In this document: positions 8,964-17,423 of the stretch, in pieces
How positions within the stretch are numbered: position 1 is the first letter of the stretch
How the letters are laid out: every line of letters starts with the position of its first letter
Program-made: the position numbers and the translations under genes
Assembly: GCA_019637175.1 (NCBI GenBank)
Contig: JAHBWD010000006.1
Location: forward strand, 149,464 to 213,463
Length of the DNA stretch: 64,000 nucleotides
Reading direction: 5' to 3'
From: Labilithrix sp.
GTDB taxonomy: Bacteria > Myxococcota_A > Polyangia > Polyangiales > Polyangiaceae
The notes under the pieces: model-generated
The model's database searches: none
What the model was told of the DNA's origin: nothing
The model's input: only the letters and a program-made list of their open reading frames with translations

Positions 8964-9754
8964 CGCTTGCCTCCGAGCGCGAGTGAGAGGCCGCGCGCCT
9001 GGCCTTCGATCTCGCGCGGCGCGCGCTTGCGGCTTTGCGCGCGCGGCTTCGGCGCCGGGGCCGGCTCGATCGGGTCGAGATCGTCGTCATCGGCGTAGCG
9101 CGCGGTGGCGAACGCGGCGCGGGCGCTCGAGCGCGCGGGCGCCGGCGCGGCGGGCGCGGGCGGCGCGCTCGCCGCGGGTCCGAGATCGAGGCCTCCGAAG
9201 AGCGCGCGGGCGCGCGCGCCGATCTCGCTCGCGGTCTTCGTTCGCGCGGCCGGCTCCTGGCGCGCGATCTCCTGCGGGGCCGTCGCTTCGCTCGGCGCGT
9301 CGACCGCGTCGTCGTGGCCGTCGAGGATCGCGAGCGTCTGCATGCTCGACGGCGTCACGCCGACGAGCAGGCGCATGCCGCCGACCTCGACCACGGCGAG
9401 CTCGCCTCGCAAGCCCATCGCCGTGCGACCGACGACCCGCACGGTCGCGGGCTTCGCGACGGCCTTTCCGTCTCGACGTCGCTTGCGCCAGGCGACGAAG
9501 CCCGCCGCGCCGAGCAACGTCGCGAACGCGACCTTGTAGAACCACGGCGTCGAGGTCGGCTCGCTCGAGAACGTGACCGGCTTGCCCGGGCGGAGGGCGA
9601 GCGGCGCCGGAGCCGGAGCCGGCTCGGGCGCCGGAGCCGGCGGCGTCGGAGCCGCGGTGTGGGTCTCTGTCGCCTGCGCCGGAGCGTCGGCGAGCGCCGG
9701 CCCGGTGACGGCGAGCGTCAACGCCATGACGGTCGTCGAGAGCGCGCGCTTCAT
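8960..9754 (-). CDS. fliO: Flagellar export accessory protein FliO
   Basis: Divergent FliO of 264 residues, a helper for FliP assembly. The N-terminus looks like a signal peptide (ending ADA), followed by a Pro/Ala-rich stretch (residues about 34-55). One membrane segment (FYKVAFATLLGAAGFVAW) leads into the short FliO beta domain (RVVGRTAMGLRGELAVVEVGGMRLLVGV). The C-terminal half is Ala/Pro-rich and poorly conserved. Position between fliN and fliP makes the assignment firm despite low sequence conservation. Confidence 0.85.
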   Translation of the reverse strand: MKRALSTTVMALTLAVTGPALADAPAQATETHTAAPTPPAPAPEPAPAPAPLALRPGKPVTFSSEPTSTPWFYKVAFATLLGAAGFVAWRKRRRDGKAVAKPATVRVVGRTAMGLRGELAVVEVGGMRLLVGVTPSSMQTLAILDGHDDAVDAPSEATAPQEIARQEPAARTKTASEIGARARALFGGLDLGPAASAPPAPAAPAPARSSARAAFATARYADDDDLDPIEPAPAPKPRAQSRKRAPREIEGQARGLSLALGGKR

Positions 9755-10056
9755 CGCGCGCTCCCTTCGGTCGTGACGATCTCGGTGATGCGGATCCCGT
9801 AGCGATCGCCGACGACGACGGCCTCGCCGCGCCCGATCAGGCGGCCGTTGACGAAGAGCTCGAGGGGCTCACCGGCCCCCTTGTCGAGCTCCACCATCGC
9901 GCCCGGTCCGAGCTTCACGACGTCGGCGATGCGCATGCGGCGGCGGCCGATTTCGAGCGTCAGCTCGACCTCGACGTCGCGCAGGAACGCCATGCCGCCG
10001 TGCGCGGGCTCCGGATCGTTCTTCGGGGTTGCTTGGATGGGCGGTGTCGATTCCAT
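9751..10056 (-). CDS. fliN: Flagellar C-ring switch protein FliN
   Basis: C-ring protein of 101 residues with one SpoA domain: LRDVEVELTLEIGRRRMRIADVVKLGPGAMVELDK, then PLELFVNGRLIGRGEAVVVGDRYGIRITEI. The N-terminal tail is short and Pro-rich. It lies 39 bases after fliM and overlaps fliO by four bases. Confidence 0.95.
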   Translation of the reverse strand: MESTPPIQATPKNDPEPAHGGMAFLRDVEVELTLEIGRRRMRIADVVKLGPGAMVELDKGAGEPLELFVNGRLIGRGEAVVVGDRYGIRITEIVTTEGSAR

Positions 10057-10095
10057 GACGGCGCTCCTCGCTCGGTGGGTGCGGAGGAGAGACCT

Positions 10096-10932
10096 TCAAG
10101 CGGCGTGCCCGACGAGCTCGAGAGCGATGTGCGAGCCGCGCGTCGTCGGCGTTCCCTGAAAGAGACGACGATCGCCCACACGGAGCTTCACCGGCGCGTC
10201 GACGGCGAGCGGGAGGGTCAACAGATCGCCGACGCGCAGCGACGCGAGCCTGGCGAGGGAGACGGAGACGGATCCGAGCTCGGCGACGAGCTCCAGCTCG
10301 ACCTCCGACACCTCGGCGCGCCGCTCGGCCGCCGGTACGCGCGCTCCGTCGTCGCTCCGCGCGAGATCGCCGTCGATGGCGGCGGCGGGGACGAGCAACA
10401 CGACCTTGCCCTGCGATTCGCCCGCGCCGACGGTGACCGTGCACGCGACGAGGACGGACGCCGGCTGTCCGTCGGCGCCTCCGGACGCGATCTCGAGCGG
10501 GGCGCCGAGCGCGCCGAACACCTCGTCGAAGGCCGCGACGAGGCTGCGCGCGAGGCGCGAGGCGAGCGCGGTCTGCGCGGCGCTGAGGCCGCGCGGATCG
10601 AGGCGAGGGACGTCGCCGCGGCCCGCGCCCAGCATCCCGTCGAGCCCGTGCGCGACGAGGTTGGCGTCGAGGATGATCGCGCCGAGCGCCGAGCTGGGCC
10701 CCACGCGCAGCGGCGTGAGGTGATGCGGGCGCGCGACGTCGCCGAGGATCTCCGACTCGAGCACCGAGCGCGCGGGCTCCGCCGACACCGCGATCTTGCG
10801 GCGCGCGAGGTGCGGGAGGCTCCGCATCACGGCGCCTTCGAGGGCGCGCGCCTCGCTCGAGAGCAGATCGCACGCGCGTCGCGCGCGCTCGCCGGCGAGC
10901 GCGAGCTTGACCAAGCCCTGCGCCTCGTTCAT
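10096..10932 (-). CDS. fliM: Divergent flagellar motor switch protein FliM
   Basis: Middle C-ring protein of 278 residues, shorter than the usual 320 or so. A CheC/CheX-like middle domain can be followed (SLPHLARRKIAVSAEPARSV; IILDANLVAHGLDGMLGAG; VVLLVPAAAIDG). A C-terminal SpoA domain follows (VELELVAELGSVSVSLARLASLRVGDLLTLPLAVDAPVKLRV). The N-terminal CheY-P-binding peptide normally read as EIDALL is missing: the protein starts directly at the first structured helix. No chemotaxis genes are present nearby. The start overlaps the fliL stop by four bases. Confidence 0.85.
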   Translation of the reverse strand: MNEAQGLVKLALAGERARRACDLLSSEARALEGAVMRSLPHLARRKIAVSAEPARSVLESEILGDVARPHHLTPLRVGPSSALGAIILDANLVAHGLDGMLGAGRGDVPRLDPRGLSAAQTALASRLARSLVAAFDEVFGALGAPLEIASGGADGQPASVLVACTVTVGAGESQGKVVLLVPAAAIDGDLARSDDGARVPAAERRAEVSEVELELVAELGSVSVSLARLASLRVGDLLTLPLAVDAPVKLRVGDRRLFQGTPTTRGSHIALELVGHAA

Positions 10933-11447
10933 TGCGACACCAGATCGGTGATGAGCACGCGCTGCGCGGTCGACGCTCCGGCCTGCTTGCAGCTCTCGAG
11001 GAGATCGGCGCGAAGCTTGTCGGTGTGCGGATCGATCGCGTCTTCGTACGAGAGCGAGCGCACCCGCGAGAGCAGGGCGTCGCGGATGCGCGGGGCGAAG
11101 GTCTTCATGCTCTCTTCCTTCGTCGTCGCGTCGAACTCGACGGCGACCGTGAGCTTCACCGGGTGCGTCTTCTTGCCGGCGTCGACGACGGCGACGAGGA
11201 AGGGATCGAGCGCCATCGTCGGGCCCGGCGGCGGCGCTTCGGCCTTCGGCGCCGCCGCGTGCGCCGGATCCTCTCGCTTGACCGCCGTCCGCGCGCCGCC
11301 GTAGGCCGCGCCGCCGGAGAAGAGCGCGGACAGGAGCAGCGCGACGAAGGGGAGGAGGCTGCTCTTGCCCGCGGGCGCCGCGGCGGGCGCGGGCGCCGCG
11401 GGTGCTGCGGGGGCTTCTTTGGGCTTGCTGTCGGGCGTCTCGCTCAT
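10929..11447 (-). CDS. fliL: Flagellar basal body-associated protein FliL
   Basis: Stator-associated membrane protein of 172 residues. It has a short Pro/Ala-rich cytosolic N-terminus and one transmembrane helix (LLPFVALLLSALFSGGAAYGG). The periplasmic domain carries family features: PFLVAVVD, VKLTVAVEFD, then RIRDALLSRVRSLSYED and VLITDLV at the C-terminus. The ATG at 11447 is chosen because it falls 8 bases after the flgE stop; the longer open frame upstream shadows flgE. Confidence 0.9.
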   Translation of the reverse strand: MSETPDSKPKEAPAAPAAPAPAAAPAGKSSLLPFVALLLSALFSGGAAYGGARTAVKREDPAHAAAPKAEAPPPGPTMALDPFLVAVVDAGKKTHPVKLTVAVEFDATTKEESMKTFAPRIRDALLSRVRSLSYEDAIDPHTDKLRADLLESCKQAGASTAQRVLITDLVSQ

Positions 11448-11455
11448 GGCTTGGC

Positions 11456-12739
11456 TCAGTGCTTGATGTTCATCAGCTCTTGGAGCATCTGATCGGCGGT
11501 GGTGATCGTCTTCGAGCTCGCCTGGAAGGCGCGCTGGTGCGAGATGAGCTCGACGAACTGCTGCGTGATGTCGACGTTCGATTGCTCGAGCGCGCCCGCG
11601 ATGAGCGATGCGCGTCCGCCCGAGCCGACGAGGCCGATGGCCGCCTCTCCCGACTCGCGCGTCGCGATCCAGAGGTTCTGCCCCGCGCGGCCGAGGCCGT
11701 CGTTGGCGCGGAACTTGGCGATCGCGAGCTGGCCCGCGGGGATCGTCTGCCCGTTGGTGTAGACGCCGCGCACGACGCCGTCGGCGCCGATCTTGATGCC
11801 GCTGAGGTCGCCCGACGCGTAGCCGTCTTGGCTCTGCGAGGAGACCGAGCTCGCCGATCCATACTGCGTGAGCCCGTCGAGGCCGGTGCCCCCGGCCGCG
11901 GTCGACGTGCCGAAGTCGAACGTCAACGGCTGCGCGGCGGTGGCGCCGACGAAGCTCACGGCCGCGGGGCCGCTCGCCACGCTCTCGAGCGCGCCGGCCG
12001 AGTCGAACGTGAGGCTGCCGCCCGCGATCTCGACGCTGCCCGTCGGCGGGCCGCCCTCGATGTCGCTCCCCTTGGCGAGCACGTGATACTCCCACGCGCC
12101 GGCGCCCGTCTTGCGGAAGTAGACGTCGACCGCGTGCCCCGTCCCGAGAGAATCGTAGACGGTCATCGACGTCGCGAGGTTCGACGTCGCGCTCGGGTTG
12201 CTCGGATCCCACGGCGCCGTCGGAGGCGTGGCCGACGAGTCGAGGTTCGCGGTGATCTTCATCGTCGACGTCGGCTTCGGCGGAATCGGCGCGCTCGGCA
12301 GCTCGATCCGTCCCATCGAGGTCTTGAAGCGACCCGTGCCGTCCGCCGCGAAGCCTTGGACCTCGAGGCCGTCCGCGTTGACGAGGACGCCGTCGTGGCG
12401 AAGCCCGAGCTGGCCCGCGCGGGTGTAGAACGTCCCGTTCTCGCCGCTGACGACGCCGCTCACGACGAGGAAGCCGTCGCCCGAGAGCGCGACGTCGGTG
12501 GCCTGGCCGGTGTTCAGGAGCGCGCCCTGCGCGAACAGCTGCTGCGGGCGCGTCATGCGAACGCCCGCGCCCGGCTCGTTGCCTCCGACGGCGGCGCCGA
12601 GCACGTTCGCGAAGTTCGCGCGCGACTGCTTGAAGCCGATGGTGTTCGAGTTCGCGACGTTGTCACCGACGACGCCGAGGGCGCCGGCCTCTGCGGTGAG
12701 GCCCGAGACGCCGGCGTACATTGCTCTTTGAATGGACAT
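11456..12739 (-). CDS. flgE: Flagellar hook protein FlgE
   Basis: Hook subunit of 427 residues. It has the N-terminal rod/hook motif (MYAGVSGLTAEAGALGVVGDNVANSNTIGFK), the FlgE-type loop DVALSGDGFLVV, a central domain (ITANLDSS...TVYDSLGTGHAVDVYF), and the C-terminal motif LIAGALEQSNVDITQQFVELISHQRAFQASSK. An AAGGAG site lies in the 48-base gap after flgD. It is paired with flgD (cap) and a FliK-like ruler upstream. Confidence 0.95.
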   Translation of the reverse strand: MSIQRAMYAGVSGLTAEAGALGVVGDNVANSNTIGFKQSRANFANVLGAAVGGNEPGAGVRMTRPQQLFAQGALLNTGQATDVALSGDGFLVVSGVVSGENGTFYTRAGQLGLRHDGVLVNADGLEVQGFAADGTGRFKTSMGRIELPSAPIPPKPTSTMKITANLDSSATPPTAPWDPSNPSATSNLATSMTVYDSLGTGHAVDVYFRKTGAGAWEYHVLAKGSDIEGGPPTGSVEIAGGSLTFDSAGALESVASGPAAVSFVGATAAQPLTFDFGTSTAAGGTGLDGLTQYGSASSVSSQSQDGYASGDLSGIKIGADGVVRGVYTNGQTIPAGQLAIAKFRANDGLGRAGQNLWIATRESGEAAIGLVGSGGRASLIAGALEQSNVDITQQFVELISHQRAFQASSKTITTADQMLQELMNIKH

Positions 12740-12787
12740 CTTCGATTTCTCCTTACGCTTCCTCGAGAGGCGCTCGCAGCCGAGCGC

Positions 12788-13489
12788 TCAGCGCGTCGTG
12801 CCCTCCGCCGGGGGCGGAGCGACGACGCCGACGAGATCCGAGATCGGGCCCGACGAGCCGGTGTCGAGCGTGAGCTCGGGGTAGCCCTTGTCGAACGTGA
12901 CCTTCGTGACGGTGCCGGTGACGTCCTGGGTGCACGAGACCGGCACGCCGTCGGCGGTCTGGGCCTTCACGCGCAGCGTGTAGGTGCCCTTGGGCGCGGC
13001 CTCGCCGCGCGCGTCCTTGCCGTCCCAGGTGACCTGGAAGGCGCCGGCCGGGCGCGGGCCCAGCTCGATCGTGCGAACGACGCTGCCCGTCGCGTCGACG
13101 ACCTCGACGGCGACCTTCGCCGCGGGACCGTCGAGCGTCGCGGCGGACGTCGTCGCGGTGATGCCGTCGAAGCTCATCGTCTGTCCGCGCATCGTCACGC
13201 GCTTGCCGACGAGCGAAGTCGCGTCGCTGTTGGCGATGCCGAGCAGCTGCGCCTTCATGTCGTCGAGCCTCGCGGACTGCGCGATCGACTGTTCGACCAT
13301 CGCGAACTGCGAGAGCTGTGAGACGAACTCGGTCCCTTCCATCGGCTTGAGCGGATCCTGGTGCGAGATCTGGGCCACGAGCAGCTTCAAGAAGGCGTCG
13401 CGATCGAGCTGCTTCGCGCCGGCGTTCGACGCCGCGCCTACGCCCGTCGTGTTGCCCGGCGCGCCGACCTGCGAGATTGGATTGCCCAT
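12788..13489 (-). CDS. flgD: Flagellar hook capping protein FlgD
   Basis: Scaffold that caps the growing hook, 233 residues. The conserved N-terminal segment is LDRDAFLKLLVAQISHQDPLKPMEGTEFVSQLSQFAMVEQS. A FlgD tudor/Ig-like region follows (VVRTIELGPRPAGAFQVTWDGKDARGEAAPKGTYTLRV). The ATG at 13489 is listed; a TTG at 13501 overlapping the fliK stop (TTGA) would add four residues and fits the overlap habit of this operon. Confidence 0.93.
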   Translation of the reverse strand: MGNPISQVGAPGNTTGVGAASNAGAKQLDRDAFLKLLVAQISHQDPLKPMEGTEFVSQLSQFAMVEQSIAQSARLDDMKAQLLGIANSDATSLVGKRVTMRGQTMSFDGITATTSAATLDGPAAKVAVEVVDATGSVVRTIELGPRPAGAFQVTWDGKDARGEAAPKGTYTLRVKAQTADGVPVSCTQDVTGTVTKVTFDKGYPELTLDTGSSGPISDLVGVVAPPPAEGTTR

Positions 13490-13497
13490 GCGTACGC

Positions 13498-15018
13498 TCA
13501 AAGCACGAAGCGGGCCCGCGTCGCGGCGCGGGCGCGCGGCGCGGGCGCGCTCTCGTCGCCGCGAGGCTCGTCGCGATCGTGCGCGGACGATCCCGCGCCG
13601 CCGCCCTGGCGGCCTGCGGAGTCGGAAGCGACGCTGGTCGACGTGCCGGGACCCGTCACGCTCACGCGCGCCGCGCGCGCGTCGGATCGGAGCTCGAAGG
13701 CGAGCTCGCTCGCGTGATCGGCGATGGCGCGCGCGGTCTCGGCGCGATCGGCCTCGAGGCGGACGTGGATCTGCGCGCCGGAGGCTTCGTTCTCCGCGCG
13801 GACGCCGACGCGGCCCGCGCCGCCCATGTCCACTTCGGCGTGCACGCCGCGCCGGAGCGCGTGGTGATCCGCGGCGGCGCTCGCGGTGTCGCGCACGCGC
13901 TCGCGGACCTCGTTCGAGAGCCTCGACGCGGCCTCGCGAGGCGGCGCCGCCGTCGGCGCTCTGACGGAGAGTGTCGGCCGGCCGTCGTTCGGCGCCGTGA
14001 TTCCGACGGGCGCGCCTTCCGGCGCCTCGGGCGCTTCGCCGGCCTCGTTCGCCTCGACGAGCGACGCGTCGAGCGCCTGCGCGAGCTGCGCGGCGGCGGG
14101 CTGCGCCGACGCCTCGCGGCGGCGTCCGACACCTGACGGCGCGTCGGGTGCGATGATCGTCGACGTGCGCGCGAGGGGGATCGCGTCGGGCCGCGCGGCG
14201 ATCGCGGGCGCGGTCGCGCGTGGGGTCGCGCCTGGGGTCGCGCTCGGGGTTGCGCGTGGGGTCGCGGTGGCGGGCGCGACCTCGCCTCGGGGCGGATCTT
14301 CGACGGCGCTCGCGCGAGGCGCGGTCGCGCCGACGGGCGCTCGTGGCGTCTCCGGCGTCATCGTGATGGCTGCGCTCGCCGCCGGCGCGACGCCAGCGAA
14401 CGTGCGGGTGAGGTTCTCCTCGCGGGGGCGGGCGACGTCACTCGCGACGCGCGGTGCTGCGGTCTCGCCGTCGCTCGCGCTCGCGCTCGCGTTCGCGTTC
14501 GCGCTCGCGTTCGCGCGAGGCAACGCGCTCGCGTTCGCCGTCGGCGTCACGCTCCTCGCCTCGGTGCCCGTGGGCGCGTCGGGGGGCGGCCCGGCCTCGA
14601 CGCGGGCTTCTCCGCTCGGATTCGCGTTCAGATCCGCGCTCGGACTAGCGCTCGGACTGGTGCTCGAACTGGCGCTCGGACTCGCGCTCGGATTCGGCTT
14701 CGCTTCAGCGTCCGCGCTCGCGTTCGTGGTCGGTGTGACGATCGTTCGCGTCGTCAGCTCCACGGGCGCCGGAGCGATCGCCGTCGCCGCCCACATGCTC
14801 GCGAGCACGTCGCTCGAGATCGTCGGATCCGTCGCCACGTGCTGCTCTGCGTCTTCGTCCCCGTGGGAGGTGCCCTCCGCCGTCGACAGCTCGGCTTCGA
14901 GCAGCGCCCCGAAGACGCCGGCAGGCACTGCCTCGTCGCTCGTCGCCAACCGGGCCGTCGCCGGCACGTCGAGACCACACAGCATGCCGAGCGCTCCGCT
15001 CGCACCGTCGTCACTCAT
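13498..15018 (-). CDS. fliK: FliK-like hook-length control protein with repeat-rich linker
   Basis: Predicted hook-length ruler and switch of 506 residues. Most of it is a low-complexity Ala/Ser/Thr/Pro linker. That linker contains a dipeptide run (ANASANANASASAS), a Ser/Pro-rich tract (ASPSASSSTSPSASPS) and tetrapeptide ATPx repeats. The C-terminal part (GVHAEVDMGGAGRVGVRAENEASGAQIHVRLEADRAE split over about residues 395-450) resembles the FliK Flg_hook domain. Position between fliJ and flgD is the usual fliK slot. It overlaps fliJ by 8 bases. Identity rests on context plus the C-terminal pattern. Confidence 0.78.
   Translation of the reverse strand: MSDDGASGALGMLCGLDVPATARLATSDEAVPAGVFGALLEAELSTAEGTSHGDEDAEQHVATDPTISSDVLASMWAATAIAPAPVELTTRTIVTPTTNASADAEAKPNPSASPSASSSTSPSASPSADLNANPSGEARVEAGPPPDAPTGTEARSVTPTANASALPRANASANANASASASDGETAAPRVASDVARPREENLTRTFAGVAPAASAAITMTPETPRAPVGATAPRASAVEDPPRGEVAPATATPRATPSATPGATPRATAPAIAARPDAIPLARTSTIIAPDAPSGVGRRREASAQPAAAQLAQALDASLVEANEAGEAPEAPEGAPVGITAPNDGRPTLSVRAPTAAPPREAASRLSNEVRERVRDTASAAADHHALRRGVHAEVDMGGAGRVGVRAENEASGAQIHVRLEADRAETARAIADHASELAFELRSDARAARVSVTGPGTSTSVASDSAGRQGGGAGSSAHDRDEPRGDESAPAPRARAATRARFVL
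14210..14269. repeat. Five 12-base tandem units inside fliK
   Basis: Five consecutive 12-base units close to GGGGTCGCGCNT on the plus strand, encoding Ala-Thr-Pro-x repeats in FliK on the minus strand. The units differ at only a few bases, so slippage could add or remove four residues at a time in the putative ruler region. Confidence 0.85.
14478..14519. repeat. Hexanucleotide tandem repeat inside fliK
   Basis: A run of CTCGCG/TTCGCG hexamers. On the minus strand it encodes alternating Ala with Asn or Ser. A second, 12-base periodic tract near GCGCTCGGACTN lies at about 14637-14696 and encodes the Ser/Pro/Ala run. Confidence 0.8.
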
Positions 15019-15451
15019 CTCCCGACTCCTCCCGGCACATGCGCGCCGCGTGCTCGTCGGCGATGCGCGTCTCGGCGCGACGATCGCGCGCGGCGTCCTC
15101 GCGTTCGAATCGTTCGACGAACAGCTCGATCTTTCGCATCCCGCGCCGCGCCGCGACCGCGGCGAGCTCGCGCTCGCGCACGTCGTTTCGCCGCTCGGCC
15201 GCGTCTCGGCGCGCGCGCGTCAAGCGATCCTGGAGCGTCTGGAGATGGGCGCTCGCTCGCGCGAGCTCCTCGGAAGACGTCGCTTCGATCGCGCGGGCGT
15301 AGGCGGCGCGGAGCGCGGCCTCGCGCTCGGCGACGATCGCCTCGCTGGCCCGAGCGGCCTGCTCGGCCTCCGCGACGGCGCGCTCGCGCGCGCTCACGCG
15401 AAGGTCTTCGACGGTGAGGAGCCGCTTCGCGCGCGCCGTCCGCGCGCTCAC
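15011..15451 (-). CDS. fliJ: FliJ-like flagellar export coiled-coil protein
   Basis: A 146-residue, highly charged, almost wholly helical protein rich in Ala/Arg/Glu (AVAEAEQAARASEAIVAERE; LTRARRDAAERRNDVRERELAAVAARRG), as expected for the FliJ stalk of the export ATPase. GTG start chosen for the GTGA overlap with the fliI stop. The long open frame that extends upstream of it runs antisense-like through fliI and is a composition artefact. Assignment depends on size, coiled-coil character and position after fliI. Confidence 0.83.
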   Translation of the reverse strand: MSARTARAKRLLTVEDLRVSARERAVAEAEQAARASEAIVAEREAALRAAYARAIEATSSEELARASAHLQTLQDRLTRARRDAAERRNDVRERELAAVAARRGMRKIELFVERFEREDAARDRRAETRIADEHAARMCREESGDE

Positions 15452-16770
15452 GGGAGCCTCTCGGCGATCGCCCCGAGCTCTGCGAGGGCGGCCTCGCGCG
15501 TCACCGCCTCGCGATGCGACTGCCGCACGAGACCCTCGATGAGCGGCGCGACCACGCGCGCGGCGTCGACGCGCGGGTCGCTTCCGCTCACGTAGGCGCC
15601 GACGCGCACGAGGTCGCGCGCGTCTTCGTCGGCGGCCATGAGGTCGCGCAGGCGGCCCACGATCCTCATCTGCTCCGGCGGCGCGACCTCGGGGGCGACA
15701 CGCGAGATGCTGCGGAGCACGTCGATCGCGGGGAAGAGCCCGCGATCGGCGAGCGCGCGCGTGAGCACCACGTGGCCGTCGAGGATGCCCTTCGCCGCGT
15801 CGGCGACGGGCTCGGTCATGTCGTCGCCCTCGACCAAGACCGTGTAGAGTGCAGTGATCGCGCCCTCGCCCGGGCCGCCGCGCCCTGCGCGCTCGAGGAG
15901 CGCCGGGAGCGCCGCGAAGACGCTCGGCGTATAGCCCTTCGTGAGCGGCGGCTCGCCCGCGGCGAGCGTCGCCTCGCGGAGCGCCATCGCGAAGCGCGTC
16001 ACCGAGTCCATCACGAGGAGCACGTTCTTGCCCTTTCGGCGGAACGACTCGGCGATCGCGGTCGCGACGAGCGCACCGCGCACGCGCACGAGGGGAGGCA
16101 GATCGCTCGTGGCCGCGACGACCACGCTCCGCGCGAGCCCTTCGGGGCCGAGCGCGTGGCGGACGAAGTCGCCGAGCTCGCGCCCGCGTTCGCCGATGAG
16201 GCCCACGACGACCACGTCGACGTCCGCGCTGCGACACATCATCCCGAGGAGCGTCGTCTTGCCGACGCCCGCGCCCGCGAAGAGCCCCACGCGTTGGCCC
16301 CGCCCGAACGGCATCAGCGCGTCGATCGCGCGCACGCCCGTGTCGAACAGCTCGTCGATCGGGCGTCGCTCGAACGCGCGCGGCGGCGGCGCGTGGATCG
16401 CGGCGCTCCCATCGCACGCGGGCGGAGGCCCGCCGTCGAGAGGCCGGCCGAACGCGTCGATCACGCGTCCGAGCAGCGCGTCGCCCGTGGCGATCGAAGC
16501 GGCGCGCGTCGAGAGGCGCACGCGCGCGTGCTTCGCGATCCCCGAGGTTCTCCCGAGGGGCGCCGCGACGAGGATCTCGCCCCGGAAGCCGAGCACCTCG
16601 AGGCGAACGGCGCCCTCGCCGACGATCTCGAGCTCGCTGCCGATCGGGGCGTCGATCCCTTCGACCTCCACGAGCTGCCCGAGCGCCTGCCTCACGCGGC
16701 CCTCCGGCTGCGAGCGCCGCGCGCGCGCGGCCGCGTCGACGAATCGTCCGAGATCGATCGTGCGCATCAT
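15448..16770 (-). CDS. fliI: Flagellum-specific ATPase FliI
   Basis: Hexameric ATPase of the export apparatus, 440 residues. Walker A is GLFAGAGVGKTTLLG and Walker B is NVLLVMDSVTRFAMALREA. The family signature RPIDELFDTGVRAIDALMPFGRGQRVG precedes Walker A and PPLTKGYTPSVFAALPALLERAGR follows Walker B. The start is the first ATG of an ATGATG pair that overlaps the fliH stop. Confidence 0.96.
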   Translation of the reverse strand: MMRTIDLGRFVDAAARARRSQPEGRVRQALGQLVEVEGIDAPIGSELEIVGEGAVRLEVLGFRGEILVAAPLGRTSGIAKHARVRLSTRAASIATGDALLGRVIDAFGRPLDGGPPPACDGSAAIHAPPPRAFERRPIDELFDTGVRAIDALMPFGRGQRVGLFAGAGVGKTTLLGMMCRSADVDVVVVGLIGERGRELGDFVRHALGPEGLARSVVVAATSDLPPLVRVRGALVATAIAESFRRKGKNVLLVMDSVTRFAMALREATLAAGEPPLTKGYTPSVFAALPALLERAGRGGPGEGAITALYTVLVEGDDMTEPVADAAKGILDGHVVLTRALADRGLFPAIDVLRSISRVAPEVAPPEQMRIVGRLRDLMAADEDARDLVRVGAYVSGSDPRVDAARVVAPLIEGLVRQSHREAVTREAALAELGAIAERLP

Positions 16771-17423
16771 GCCGCCTCGCGGTCCACCTCGGCCGCGACG
16801 TGCTCGACGACGAGATCGAGCCGCGTCTGCGCGCTGGATCGCAGCGCGACGGCGCCGTCGCGAAGCTCGGAGGTCGCCTCGGGGAGCGAGGCGTCGACGA
16901 GCACCCGAGGTGCGAGCTCGCCCCACGCGTCGTTGCCGATCTGCGCCGCGACGTCGGGGGAGACGGCGATCGCGAGCGCCTCGCCGAACGAGCTCTCGGC
17001 GAGCGCCTCACGCGCCCACGCCACGACGAGCGACGGATCGATCGCGAGCTCGCGGCCGACCACGCGCTCCGCGAGCGCCGCCGCGAGACGCACGAGCTCG
17101 CGCTCGGCGTCACCGAGCACCTTCGCCTCGAACGTCGCGAGCGCTGCGCGCGCCGCGTCGACCTCGGCCGCGAGCACGCTCTCTCGTTCTCTGAGCGCCG
17201 CGACCTCGGCGTTCGCGCGCGCGGCCTCGCTCGCCGCGCGCGCCGCCGCGCCCTCGGCCTCCACGACGGCGCGCTCGAGCGCGTCCACGCGTGCCGGATC
17301 GATCGCGTCGACGAGCGGCTCCGGCGAGGGTGCGGACGGCGGCGCAGGGACGTGCCGCGCCCACGTGTAGGGTCGCACCTCGGGAGCCGCGCGGACGATC
17401 CACGCCGGTCGCTGCACGGTCAC
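16767..17423 (-). CDS. fliH: Flagellar export ATPase regulator FliH
   Basis: FliI-binding stator of 218 residues. A Pro-rich N-terminus is followed by a long Ala/Glu coiled coil (about residues 40-110), then the FliH C-terminal domain (ALAERVVGRELAIDPSLVVAWAREAL; LRDGAVALRSSAQTRLDLVVEHVAAEV). GTG start overlapping the fliG stop as GTGA. Confidence 0.9.
   Translation of the reverse strand: MTVQRPAWIVRAAPEVRPYTWARHVPAPPSAPSPEPLVDAIDPARVDALERAVVEAEGAAARAASEAARANAEVAALRERESVLAAEVDAARAALATFEAKVLGDAERELVRLAAALAERVVGRELAIDPSLVVAWAREALAESSFGEALAIAVSPDVAAQIGNDAWGELAPRVLVDASLPEATSELRDGAVALRSSAQTRLDLVVEHVAAEVDREAA

Noticed and set aside
15011..17113. 700-codon frame on the minus strand covering fliJ and fliI
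   Set aside because: Only its last 146 codons match a FliJ-like coiled coil; the rest is an out-of-frame Arg-rich shadow of fliI and fliH.
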